64,000 nucleotides of DNA from Mycolicibacterium tusciae. Its GTDB lineage: Bacteria > Actinomycetota > Actinomycetes > Mycobacteriales > Mycobacteriaceae. The position numbers and the translations under genes were made by a program. Location of the stretch: the NCBI RefSeq assembly GCF_002086795.1, contig NZ_MVIM01000011.1, forward strand, positions 114,100 through 178,099. The letters run 5' to 3'. Positions within the stretch are counted from its first letter, which is position 1. Each line of letters starts with the position of its first letter. Below are positions 1 to 8,019 of this stretch, in pieces. The notes beneath the pieces are model-generated. The model did no database searches. It was given only the letters and a program-made list of their open reading frames with translations, and was not told where the DNA came from.

Positions 1-1
1 G

Positions 2-403
2 ATGACCGCTGTCATGCTTCCGTTCTCGGCCCTGGCGTTCGTGGTCGAGAGCCGGACGCTGTGTATCTGGTTCATCGCACTGAGTTATGTCGTGGGCACG
101 GCCTACATGGCGCCGTCGATCGCCGCGATTCAACGGCTGGCAACAGCCCAACAGCGCGCGACTGCATCAGCGATCTTCCTGTTCTTCGGCGCCATGGTCG
201 GCTCGGCGGGACCGTTCCTGACCGGCGTCATCAGCGATGCACTCAAGGCCGACCTCGGCACCATGTCGCTGGGCCGGGCATTGCTCATCGTGCCTGCGGC
301 ACAGGTGATCGCGATCATCTGTTATCTCGTCGCGAGCAGGAGCTTCATGCGCGAGATCGTGGAATCAGATGATGGGCTGGTCGTCCGGACGGCGTACCCG
401 TAA
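2..403 (+). CDS. MFS transporter, C-terminal part (truncated by window edge)
   Basis: The reading frame is open from the first bases of the window, so this is the 3' part of a longer gene and the methionine at base 2 is probably internal. The 133 visible residues contain about four hydrophobic segments typical of the last helices of a major facilitator transporter, with a glycine/alanine-rich helix (FFGAMVGSAGPFLTGVISD) like transmembrane segment 11. The substrate cannot be told. The gene converges on the glycosidase-like gene and overlaps its 3' end by about 39 bases. Confidence 0.7.
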   Translation: MTAVMLPFSALAFVVESRTLCIWFIALSYVVGTAYMAPSIAAIQRLATAQQRATASAIFLFFGAMVGSAGPFLTGVISDALKADLGTMSLGRALLIVPAAQVIAIICYLVASRSFMREIVESDDGLVVRTAYP

Positions 404-2044
404 CCAGCGATAGCCATAGGGTTCGAGGCCGACCTCGATACGGCCCTTGGCATCGAGCGCATGCTCGGTGAGATCGTCGAGCAGGTCAACGAGCACGGAA
501 CCCGACGGCGTGCTGTCAACCTGGATCGGCACGATGCAGCTGTCCGCACCGAAATTGTGCAACGCGACCATCGCCCAGCCCGACTTCTCGCGGCACACGT
601 GTGCCAGGACGGCCGGGTTGGGTTGCTCCAGGATTTCGGCTGTCGACCAACCGATCTCCGGCTGCTGGCGGTAGGTGTAGATGAGGTTGCGCATGAACCA
701 CCAGAACGAATCGTGGTTGTGGCGCTGGTCGGCCGCGTTGATCCGGTCGGGACCATACAGACCGTCGGGAAGCGGCCGCGTCAGTCGACGCTTTGCCGCT
801 CCGGAAAAGCCCCCGTTTACCCCGTTGGTCCACTGCATCGGCGTACGGACCGCGAATCGTCCCGCAATGTCCAGGTTTTCGGACATCCCGATCTCTTCAC
901 CATAGAAGAGGACGGGAGTGCCGGGCAGCGAGAACGCCAACGAATAGGCCATGCGCATCCGTCGCTCGTCACCACCGAGCATGGACGGAAGCCGCCGGCG
1001 CAGTCCGCGGCCGTAGAGCTGCATGTCCGGGTCCGGACCGAACGCGTCGAAGATCTCCTGTCGCTCGTCGTCGCCCAACTTGTCGAGCGTCAGCTCGTCG
1101 TGATTCCGTACGAAATTGGCCCATTGGCTGGTCACGTCGAGAGCAGGCCGCTCGCGCAGCGCGTCCGCTATCGGACCGGCGTCGCCACGGGCCAGCGAGA
1201 GGTACATGTTCTGCATCGCGATGAAGTCGAACTGCATGTTGAGACCATCGCCGTCGGGACCGCCGAAGAATGCCAGCTGATCCTCGTAAGGAAGGTTCAC
1301 CTCGCCGAGCAGGACCGCGTCGCCCAGGCGGCGGGTGACGAAATTGCGGATGTCGCCGAGGTACTCGTTGGGGTCGAACACGCCGGGATCTCCAGGTGCG
1401 CCGTCCTTGGCGAAGAGGAACGGCACGGCGTCCACCCGGAAGCCCGAAACGCCCAGCTCGAGCCAGAACCCGAGCGTGCGTGAAATCTCTTCCTGCACAG
1501 CCGGATTGGCGATATTCAGGTCAGGTTGATGTTTCAGGAAGTGGTGCAGATACCACTCGTCGGTCTTCGGGTCGAGCTCCCACAGACTGTCCTCCTGATC
1601 GGGGAAGACCACGTCTTTGCGGCTCGACTTCGGTTTGGTCTTACTCCATACGTAGTAGTCGCGGTACGAGTCGTCGGTGCTTCGGCGGGCCGACTTGAAC
1701 CACGGGTGGGCGTCGGAGGTGTGGTTCATGACGAAGTCGATGATGACTCGGATACCTGTCGATTTGGCCGTGCGCACCAGTTCGACGAAGTCGCCGTGAG
1801 TTCCCAGTCGTGGGTCGACGCCGAAGAAGTCGGTGATGTCGTAGCCGTCGTCGACCCGGCCGGTCGGATAGAACGGCATGAGCCATAGACAGGTCACGCC
1901 GAGGTCGGAGAGATACTCGATCCGTTCTGTCATGCCGCGGATATCGCCGTATCCGTCGCCGTTGTAGTCGTAGAAGGTCTCGATGTCCGCGCAATAGAAG
2001 ACGGCGTTCTTCCACCACAGGTCGGCGGTCTCGCAGCGCCTCAT
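365..2044 (-). CDS. GH13 alpha-amylase family enzyme, trehalose-synthase-like
   Basis: The 559-residue protein is a glycoside hydrolase family 13 enzyme. Conserved region I is DFVMNHT at residues 103-109, the nucleophile Asp205 lies in GFRVDAV, the acid/base Glu248 in LLGEVN, and the third carboxylate Asp316 in RNHDE. The early YCADIETFYDYNGDGYGD segment and overall plan resemble mycobacterial TreS (maltose/trehalose interconversion), but it is a separate paralogue a little shorter than typical TreS, so the exact substrate is open. The ATG overlaps the upstream oxidoreductase stop as ATGA, implying one transcript and translational coupling. The open frame continues further upstream but that part belongs to another gene. 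Confidence 0.85.
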   Translation of the reverse strand: MRRCETADLWWKNAVFYCADIETFYDYNGDGYGDIRGMTERIEYLSDLGVTCLWLMPFYPTGRVDDGYDITDFFGVDPRLGTHGDFVELVRTAKSTGIRVIIDFVMNHTSDAHPWFKSARRSTDDSYRDYYVWSKTKPKSSRKDVVFPDQEDSLWELDPKTDEWYLHHFLKHQPDLNIANPAVQEEISRTLGFWLELGVSGFRVDAVPFLFAKDGAPGDPGVFDPNEYLGDIRNFVTRRLGDAVLLGEVNLPYEDQLAFFGGPDGDGLNMQFDFIAMQNMYLSLARGDAGPIADALRERPALDVTSQWANFVRNHDELTLDKLGDDERQEIFDAFGPDPDMQLYGRGLRRRLPSMLGGDERRMRMAYSLAFSLPGTPVLFYGEEIGMSENLDIAGRFAVRTPMQWTNGVNGGFSGAAKRRLTRPLPDGLYGPDRINAADQRHNHDSFWWFMRNLIYTYRQQPEIGWSTAEILEQPNPAVLAHVCREKSGWAMVALHNFGADSCIVPIQVDSTPSGSVLVDLLDDLTEHALDAKGRIEVGLEPYGYRWLRVRRPDDQPII

Positions 2045-3024
2045 GCCCGTGCCGCCTGTGGCGCAGTCGGAGACAGCGACGGGAGCACATGTGCACCGAA
2101 TGCCTCGATGAAGGCGCTCTGATGCTGCCCGACGAAATGCAGATAAAGCTCGTCCCATCCCTGCTCGATGTCCTGTTGCAGCCATTCGGTGTGCTGACCC
2201 AGATCGTCTGAGACCCGAACGGATTGGCGGACGTCTTCGGGGGACACTTTCTCGGCGATCACGTCGAACGCCTCGACCGACTCGGTGTCCCAGCAGACCG
2301 GAGGTTCGAACACGTTGCTGCGCCATTGGTGATGGGCGATGGCGAGTGCCTCGTCCTCGTCGGGCGCCCAGCTGAGATGGATCTGGAGGCGAGCAGGCCC
2401 TCTGCCGCCGGCGTCGCGATAGGACTCCATCACCTTGCCCAGCGTCTCCCGCGACTGATTGACGGTGACCAGGCCGTCGGCCCACGCGGCATGACGAGCG
2501 GCGGTTTTTGGCGTGACGGCCGGTCCAACGAGGTCCGGGACGACGTCGGGCAGCGTCCACAGCCGCGCCCGATTGACCTTCACGAGGCCGTTGTGGCTGA
2601 CCTCCTCGCCGTTGAGGAGACGACGGATGACGTCAACGCATTCGACGAGGCGTTCGTCGCGCACGTCCTTGCGCGGCCACTCGTCGCCGGTGATCCGTTC
2701 GTTCGACGCCTCGCCCGATCCGAGCGCCGCCCAGAATCGCCCAGGAAACATCTGCGCGAGGGTCGCTATCCCCTGCGCGACTATGGCTGGGTGGTAGCGC
2801 TGACCCGGCGCGTTCACGACGCCGAACGGTAGTTGCGTGGTAGCGAGGGCGGCTCCGAGAAACGACCATGCGAAGCCCGACTCGCCTTGGCGCGCACTCC
2901 AGGGACTGAAGTGGTCCGAGGACATGGCGGCAGTGAATCCGGCTTGTTCAGCGTGCTGGACGTCCCGCAGTAGTTGGCGCGGTGCGATCTGCTCGTGAGA
3001 GCAGTGAAAACCAATGACCGTCAT
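2041..3024 (-). CDS. LLM-class flavin-dependent oxidoreductase (TIGR03885-like)
   Basis: This 327-residue protein belongs to the luciferase-like monooxygenase superfamily. It shows the start motif IGFHCSHEQ, the AMSSDHF and FPGRFWAALGSGEASNE segments, and a C-terminal helix pair of a single TIM barrel. Length and sequence resemble the group described as probable non-F420 flavinoid oxidoreductases, so flavin is a likelier cofactor than F420; this is from memory of the family. It is the first gene of a two-gene operon, its stop overlapping the start of the trehalose-synthase-like gene by 4 bases, which suggests a linked role, possibly in sugar or redox metabolism. The substrate is unknown. Confidence 0.8.
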   Translation of the reverse strand: MTVIGFHCSHEQIAPRQLLRDVQHAEQAGFTAAMSSDHFSPWSARQGESGFAWSFLGAALATTQLPFGVVNAPGQRYHPAIVAQGIATLAQMFPGRFWAALGSGEASNERITGDEWPRKDVRDERLVECVDVIRRLLNGEEVSHNGLVKVNRARLWTLPDVVPDLVGPAVTPKTAARHAAWADGLVTVNQSRETLGKVMESYRDAGGRGPARLQIHLSWAPDEDEALAIAHHQWRSNVFEPPVCWDTESVEAFDVIAEKVSPEDVRQSVRVSDDLGQHTEWLQQDIEQGWDELYLHFVGQHQSAFIEAFGAHVLPSLSPTAPQAARA

Positions 3025-3065
3025 GGGTGAGCGGATACCCGATATGGACGAGTAGTTTCACGATC

Positions 3066-4094
3066 GTGGCTGACCTGATGAACCGGCAGATCGTCTTGCG
3101 TCGTCGTCCGACCGGATTGGTTGCGCCCGATGACACCGAGTTGGTGACCACACCGGCGCCCGAGCCCGCCGAAGGTGAGGCACTGATCCGCACGACGTAT
3201 GTCGGTATCGACGCCGCCGCGCGCACCTGGCTCAACGATCAACCCGGCTATCTCCCGCCCGTGCAGATCGGTGAGGTCATCCGCGCGGCAGGCATCGGCG
3301 AGGTGGTCGCGTCGCGCTGTGACGCCTACGCCGTCGGCGACGTCGTCACGACGCTCACCAATTTCCAGGAGTACGTGATCTGCCGCGACGACATCTTCAC
3401 CACCCCGGTGCCCGGGCCGCAGGACAAGGTCGACCAACTCGCGGTGATGTCCGTGTACGGGCCGACGGGTGCCACCGCCTACTTCGGCATGGTCGGCATC
3501 GGTAAGCCCAAGGAGGGAGAGACGGTGGTCGTCTCCGCCGCGGCGGGAGCCACCGGATCGGTGGCCGGACAGATCGCCAAGATCGCGGGCGCCCGCGTCG
3601 TGGGCATCGCCGGTGGGCCCGACAAGTGCAAGGCGGTCGTCGGGGACTTCGGATTCGATGCGTGCATCGACTACCGGGAGGACAACTTGAAGGCCGCGCT
3701 CAAGGAGCACTGCCCGCGCGGGGTCGACGTTTACTTCGACAACGTCGGCGGTCCGATTCTGGATGCAGTGCTCGGCCGTCTCGCACCGAAGGCGCGTGTG
3801 GTGCTGTGCGGTGTCATCTCCAGCTACCTCACCGGTGAGCATCCCGGACCTGCCAACTACGTGAACTTGCTCGCGAAAACCGCGACGATGCAGGGCTTCA
3901 ACGCGCTCGATGAGTGGAGTCGATTCGATGAAGCGTTCGGCCCCCTGCGTCGGTGGTCGGATGAAGGCAAGCTCGTCCATCGCGAGACCGTTTACGAGGG
4001 CATCGAATCGTGCGTTGACGCCATGAACGGGTTGTTCACCGGGGCTAACATCGGCAAGATGTTGGTGAAGATCAGCGAACCAAAAAACGGCTGA
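3066..4094 (+). CDS. Zinc-independent MDR oxidoreductase (CurA / prostaglandin-reductase-like)
   Basis: A 342-residue medium-chain dehydrogenase/reductase of the NADPH-dependent enone/alkenal reductase type. The N-terminus NRQIVLRRRPTGLV is the hallmark of this subfamily, and the nucleotide-binding stretch VVSAAAGATGSVAGQIAK carries the AxxGxxG motif; structural zinc cysteines are absent. It probably reduces a carbon-carbon double bond conjugated to a carbonyl. GTG at 3066 is chosen because homologues begin just before the NRQ motif; ATG at 3078 is the alternative, and the open frame reaches up to 3027. It is divergent from the LLM oxidoreductase with little space between them. Confidence 0.85.
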   Translation: MADLMNRQIVLRRRPTGLVAPDDTELVTTPAPEPAEGEALIRTTYVGIDAAARTWLNDQPGYLPPVQIGEVIRAAGIGEVVASRCDAYAVGDVVTTLTNFQEYVICRDDIFTTPVPGPQDKVDQLAVMSVYGPTGATAYFGMVGIGKPKEGETVVVSAAAGATGSVAGQIAKIAGARVVGIAGGPDKCKAVVGDFGFDACIDYREDNLKAALKEHCPRGVDVYFDNVGGPILDAVLGRLAPKARVVLCGVISSYLTGEHPGPANYVNLLAKTATMQGFNALDEWSRFDEAFGPLRRWSDEGKLVHRETVYEGIESCVDAMNGLFTGANIGKMLVKISEPKNG

Positions 4095-4126
4095 ATACCT
4101 CCAGAAGAAAGGGGGTACAAGGGGGC

Positions 4127-4909
4127 ATGGTTTCCAACGTCCTCCGTTTGCTCGGCGTCGCGGTCACCGCCGTCGCGGCTCTCGTGCTCTCCCCTGTCCC
4201 GTCCGCCACCGCCCAGGGATGCCCCGATGTCGAGGTGGTTTTTGCACGTGGCACCGGTGAACCGCCGGGCGTCGGCGGCGTCGGCCAGGCCTTCGTCGAC
4301 GCCCTGCGCGCGCAAGCCGGGCCCCGGTCCATGAACGTCTATCCGGTCAACTACGCGGCCAGCAGCGACTTCATGGGAGATCGAATCGCCTTCGCCAGGA
4401 CCGTCGTGGATGGCATCCGCGACGCCGGTACGCACATCGAGGCCACCGCGGCGAACTGCCCGGACACCAAGATCGTCCTCGGCGGCTTCTCCCAGGGCGC
4501 AGCCCTCGCCGGTTACGTGACCTCGGCCGAGATCCCGGAGGAAGTGCCCGCCGAGTACCGCGAGTTCATTCCGAATCCGATGCCCACGGAGGTAGCAGAC
4601 CATGTCGCAGCCGTGGTCCTGATCGGACTACCCTCGCCGGAGTTCCTGAGCAGCGGAGGTGCCCCGCCCATCGCGATCGGTCCGTCGTACGTCGACAAGA
4701 CCCTCAAGGTCTGCGCGCCTGACGACAACATCTGCAACGGTGCGCCGGCTGGTCCGCCCAGCTTCGCCCACGCGACGTACGGGGTGAACGGAAGCACGAA
4801 TGACGCGGCCGCTTACGTGGCCGCCAGACTTGGCCCGACCCCGCCACCCCCAGCCGCCGCGTCGATGATCCCGGCGCCTCCGGCCCCGTGGGCTATGCCG
4901 GTGCAGTAA
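4127..4909 (+). CDS. Secreted cutinase-family esterase
   Basis: A 260-residue cutinase/serine esterase. Residues 1-30 form a signal peptide ending SATAQG. The nucleophile Ser122 lies in GGFSQGA, the catalytic Asp is near residue 200 inside the cysteine-bracketed CAPDDNIC loop, and the His is near residue 215 (FAHATYG); paired cysteines fit the family disulfides. The last 25 residues are a proline/alanine tail. Mycobacterial homologues hydrolyse lipid esters or act as phospholipases at the cell surface. The 3' end overlaps the remnant of an SDR gene on the other strand. A second cutinase lies 2.3 kb further on in the opposite orientation. Confidence 0.9.
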   Translation: MVSNVLRLLGVAVTAVAALVLSPVPSATAQGCPDVEVVFARGTGEPPGVGGVGQAFVDALRAQAGPRSMNVYPVNYAASSDFMGDRIAFARTVVDGIRDAGTHIEATAANCPDTKIVLGGFSQGAALAGYVTSAEIPEEVPAEYREFIPNPMPTEVADHVAAVVLIGLPSPEFLSSGGAPPIAIGPSYVDKTLKVCAPDDNICNGAPAGPPSFAHATYGVNGSTNDAAAYVAARLGPTPPPPAAASMIPAPPAPWAMPVQ

Positions 4910-5259
4910 TCGCCGCGAATAGTTCGGCCATCTCGTCAGCCGGGCCGCCGGGCACGGTGTAGCCGGTTTCATCCCGAATCTCGTCGAGGTGGTCGTGCAC
5001 GTCCTCTACGAACAGCTGCCGGCGGTAGAAGCCCTTCGTCCTGCCGATGAAGAAGCGCGCCACGTGGCCCGCGCCGACGGTGTAGATCTCGTCCCGACAC
5101 CGGACACTGCCGGTGCGTCAGGAACGCGGCCACCGGTGCGACAAGTGCGGGGTCGAGCCTCTCCGAGCCGTCACCGGTGACGGAACCGCCGATGTCATTG
5201 ACGACGACGTGCGCGCCGCGCGACGCGAGCAGCAGTGCGTACTCCTCGCAGCGTCGGTG
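4893..5259 (-). pseudogene. Decayed short-chain dehydrogenase (17-beta-HSD4/MaoC-type SDR) remnant
   Basis: Read on the minus strand from 5257, the frame begins EYALLLASRGAHVVVNDIGG, the second strand-helix of a Rossmann fold in the hydroxyacyl-CoA-dehydrogenase-like SDRs. It then passes directly to RLDPALVAPVAAFLTH, a C-terminal segment of the same family, so roughly 170 internal codons are missing. After VSG a frameshift is needed to continue into TVGAGHVARFFIGRTKGFY and VPGGPADEMAELFAAI, ending at a TAG at 4893. The nucleotide-binding GxxxGxG start is also missing. It lies between the cutinase and the P450 stop and is clearly a deletion derivative, not a working gene. Confidence 0.75.
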
Positions 5260-6492
5260 TCACCACGTGACCGGAAGCTCCTTCATGCCGTAGATGCCGG
5301 ATTCGCCCTTGAATCTCAGCTCTTCCACATCGACGGCCAATCGCAGTCCCGGCACTCGTCGCGCCAGTGTCGCGAACGCGATCTGCATCTCGACCCGGGC
5401 GAGGTTCGCACCGATGCAACTATGCACGCCGTAACCGAAACCCAGGTGCCCACGCACATTTCGGTCGCCATCGAGTACATCTGGGTTGTCGACGAAGTCG
5501 GGATCCCAGTTTCCGGCGGGCAAGTTCATCACCAGCCAGTCACCGGCGTGGATCTGTTGTCCGCCGAGGATGAGATCTTCGGTCGCGATCCGGTCGACCT
5601 GGCTGTGCACGATGGCAAGGTAGCGCAACAATTCCTCGACGATCTTGGCGATCACCGACTGGTCGTCGGTATGCCCGAGCAGCTCGAACATCTCCCGATG
5701 TTCGATCAGCGCAACGGTTCCCAGGGCAATCATGTTCGCCGTCGTCTCGTGACCGGCCTGCATCATGATCGCGCCGGTGACGGTGGCGGTTTCTGGACTG
5801 ATATCGCCGGTCACCACATGATCGGTGACGAGTCGGCTGAGCAGATCGTCGCCGGGCTCGCGCTTCTTGCGCTCGACCAGCTCGGCGATGTAGGCGAACA
5901 TTTCCCCGAAGGCCTTCGCCTTCTCTTCGTCGGAGGTGTGCACGTCCAGTCCGACCGTCGTGTGATGGTGGAACAGTTCGAGGTCATCGCCGGGTACGCC
6001 GAGCAGGTGTGCGATGACGAGCGAGGGCACCGGCAACGCGTAGGCGCGCACGAGATCGGCCGGCGGGCCGGCCGCCAGCATCGCGTCGAGATAGTGATCG
6101 ACGATCTCCTGGATCTGCTGCCGCATACCGTCGACGCGCCGGAAGGTGAAGTCTCTGGTCAGCATTCGCCGGATGCGATGGTGTTCGGGATCGTCGACGC
6201 GCGCGAACATGATCGGCGTCTTGTTCTCGCTGTCCTTCGGCATCATTTCGGATGGAATGGTTTCGGCGGACAGCCGGGGATCGACGAGCGCGGCCCGAAT
6301 GTCTTCGTACCGGCTGACTACCCATGTCGGCCTGCCCTGGTAGATCGCCCGTCGCAGGCCGGGCTCGTCGCGCCATTGCGTGAATTCTGCGGGTGGGCGC
6401 AACGGGCAGGTCGCCGAGCGCGCAGCGGGGATCGCGGGAAGGTCGGACTCTGTGGCTGTGGAAGTGCTTGTCATCACCGGCGTTTCCGTCAA
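5260..6492 (-). CDS. Cytochrome P450
   Basis: A 410-residue soluble bacterial P450. The I-helix oxygen-activation motif is AGHETT (246-251), the K-helix ExxR is EELLR (286-290), and the heme loop GFGYGVHSCIG carries the cysteine ligand Cys359. It resembles the CYP105/107 class of small-molecule hydroxylases; the substrate is unknown. TTG at 6492 gives the full ORF; ATG at 6474 is an alternative. A perfect TGTCAG/CTGACA inverted repeat sits immediately upstream, between this gene and the divergent TetR gene, so repression by that TetR is likely. No ferredoxin gene is adjacent. Confidence 0.9.
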   Translation of the reverse strand: MTETPVMTSTSTATESDLPAIPAARSATCPLRPPAEFTQWRDEPGLRRAIYQGRPTWVVSRYEDIRAALVDPRLSAETIPSEMMPKDSENKTPIMFARVDDPEHHRIRRMLTRDFTFRRVDGMRQQIQEIVDHYLDAMLAAGPPADLVRAYALPVPSLVIAHLLGVPGDDLELFHHHTTVGLDVHTSDEEKAKAFGEMFAYIAELVERKKREPGDDLLSRLVTDHVVTGDISPETATVTGAIMMQAGHETTANMIALGTVALIEHREMFELLGHTDDQSVIAKIVEELLRYLAIVHSQVDRIATEDLILGGQQIHAGDWLVMNLPAGNWDPDFVDNPDVLDGDRNVRGHLGFGYGVHSCIGANLARVEMQIAFATLARRVPGLRLAVDVEELRFKGESGIYGMKELPVTW

Positions 6493-6493
6493 G

Positions 6494-6509
6494 TGTCAGT
6501 GCCCTGACA
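6494..6509. promoter_or_regulatory. Inverted repeat, probable TetR operator at the P450 start
   Basis: TGTCAGTGCCCTGACA is a perfect 6-bp inverted repeat with a 4-base spacer, directly before the P450 start. The same TGTCAG half-site recurs 45 bases away at the divergent tetR promoter. The arrangement fits a TetR repressor controlling both genes; binding itself is inferred. Confidence 0.6.
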
Positions 6510-6546
6510 ATTAGTCCCGAGCGTAGGACCCACCGGAGTGGCAGTC

Positions 6547-6562
6547 AACTGTCAGTTAGACT
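6547..6562. promoter_or_regulatory. Palindrome and -10 box of the tetR gene
   Basis: AACTGTCAGTT (6547-6557) is a perfect 11-base palindrome, part of a larger imperfect one (6543-6562). It overlaps TAGACT (6557-6562), a good -10 element that lies 6 bases before an ATG at 6569. This suggests a leaderless tetR transcript whose promoter is covered by the repressor. Confidence 0.55.
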
Positions 6563-6568
6563 GGGATG

Positions 6569-7198
6569 ATGACCGACATCGCCGATCGGCCGTTGCGCGC
6601 CGACGCGGCGCGCAACGCGGAGCGCATTCTTCGCGCAGCGCGCGATGTCTACGGCGAACTGGGGGCCGAGGCGCCGATGGAGGCCATCGCCCGCCGCGCG
6701 GGCGTCGGCGAGCGCACGCTGTATCGGCGATTTCCCACCAAGGGCGACTTGATCAACGCCGCACTGGACCAGAGCATCGCCGAGAACCTGACGCCGGTGA
6801 TCGAGAAATCACTTGGCGACAAGGACCCCATGCGCGGACTCGTCGCGTTGATCGAGGCGGCGATCTCCCTGGGGGCCCGCGAGCACCACATGCTGACCGC
6901 GGCGCGTCGTGCGGGCGCGCTGCGGTCCGACGTCTCGGCCGAGCTGAACGACGCCCTAGCCAGGCTCATCACGCGCGGCCGGAAAGCGGGAGTGATCCGG
7001 GCCGACGTGGTTGCCGACGACCTGCCGCGCTTCATCGCGATGCTCTACGGCGTGCTGTCGACGATGGATTCCGACAGCGACGGTTGGCGGCGTTACGTCG
7101 CTCTGCTCATCGACTCGATATCGACGGGTGCGCGGCAGCGCACCCTCCCGCGCGCCGTGCCGCTGCGCTTCGAGCCCTCGCCGAACAGCTGGCCCTAG
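6569..7198 (+). CDS. TetR family transcriptional regulator
   Basis: A 209-residue TetR-type repressor. The N-terminal DNA-binding domain is clear: AERILRAARDVYGELGAEAP, then MEAIARRAGVGERTLYRRFPTKGDLI as the helix-turn-helix with the usual YRRF recognition end. The C-terminal domain (about residues 80-200) is the variable ligand-binding part. ATG 6569 is preferred over ATG 6566 because it lies 6 bases after a TAGACT -10 box. The gene is divergent from the P450, and palindromes between them indicate joint control. The 3' end overlaps the convergent cutinase gene by 4 bases. Confidence 0.9.
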   Translation: MTDIADRPLRADAARNAERILRAARDVYGELGAEAPMEAIARRAGVGERTLYRRFPTKGDLINAALDQSIAENLTPVIEKSLGDKDPMRGLVALIEAAISLGAREHHMLTAARRAGALRSDVSAELNDALARLITRGRKAGVIRADVVADDLPRFIAMLYGVLSTMDSDSDGWRRYVALLIDSISTGARQRTLPRAVPLRFEPSPNSWP

Positions 7199-7902
7199 TG
7201 CGCGCTGGTGCCGCGGCCGGACGCGATGTGGTCGGCCGCGTAGGTTGCGGCCTGGTCGATCATCCCGTTGACCGGATAGCTGTTGTGGGCGGCACCGTCC
7301 CCGCCGCCGGCTGAGCAGATCGGGTCCGCGGGGGCGCACAGGTCAAGGGTTTTGCCCGAATACAGACTGCCGACGGTGATCGGCGGCGCGGCGTTGTTGA
7401 TGGTCTGCAGAAAGCCGTTCGACGGCTTCCCGAACAGCGCCACCGCGGCGACATGGTCGGCGACGTCGGAGGGCATCGGACCGGTGATCCCCTGCGGCAG
7501 TGTGAATCCGGGCGGGACGCCGTCGGCCGTGATGTACCCGGCGACAGCGGCACCCTGTGAAAAACCTCCGAGTACGATATCGGTCTCGGGGCAGGTGTTG
7601 GCGACGTCCTGAACCTTGTTTCTCGCGTCGATGACGCCGTCGGCTGCGGTCGCGAAATCCAGTGACGCGGGGTAGTTCACGGGGTAGACGTCCATGGACT
7701 GGTCGCCGATCTTCGATTTCAGCGAATCGACGAACGCCTGGCCGACGCCACCGACCCCCGGTGCCTCGAATGTGCCGCGCGCGAACACAACCTGCACATC
7801 CGCACACTGTGCGGCCGATGCCGAAGGGGCAGCGATGGAGGGACTGAGCAACGTCGCCGCCGTCACCCCCGAAGCGACGACCAACTGATTGATGACCCGC
7901 AT
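7195..7902 (-). CDS. Secreted cutinase-family esterase
   Basis: A 235-residue cutinase. Residues 1-31 are a signal peptide (MRVINQLVVASGVTAATLL, cleavage near SASAAQ). The mature part has VQVVFARGTFEAPGVGGVG, the nucleophile Ser115 in GGFSQGA, an Asp in the CAPADPIC loop, and a His near the end (AHNSYPV). It is a close paralogue of the cutinase at 4127-4909 but lacks the proline-rich tail. The ATG at 7902 is chosen because the signal peptide starts there; the open frame extends further upstream without signal-like sequence. It is convergent with and overlaps the TetR gene. Confidence 0.9.
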   Translation of the reverse strand: MRVINQLVVASGVTAATLLSPSIAAPSASAAQCADVQVVFARGTFEAPGVGGVGQAFVDSLKSKIGDQSMDVYPVNYPASLDFATAADGVIDARNKVQDVANTCPETDIVLGGFSQGAAVAGYITADGVPPGFTLPQGITGPMPSDVADHVAAVALFGKPSNGFLQTINNAAPPITVGSLYSGKTLDLCAPADPICSAGGGDGAAHNSYPVNGMIDQAATYAADHIASGRGTSAH

Positions 7903-8019
7903 ACCGACGCACCGCCTGTGGATAGTTCTGGAACTGGGGTGGGGCTCAACGTTGCGCTCCGCGAGCGCGGAGTTCCCCTCCGGCGCACACGTAAAACGCA
8001 CGCGCTCATGTGATCTGGA

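Noticed and set aside
461..1483. A 340-codon plus-strand frame
   Set aside because: Antisense to the GH13 gene, whose catalytic motifs are all intact on the minus strand.
3021..3980. A 319-codon minus-strand frame
   Set aside because: Antisense to the MDR oxidoreductase and without family features.
5113..6507. A 464-codon plus-strand frame
   Set aside because: Antisense to the P450 gene with full I-helix, ExxR and heme motifs.
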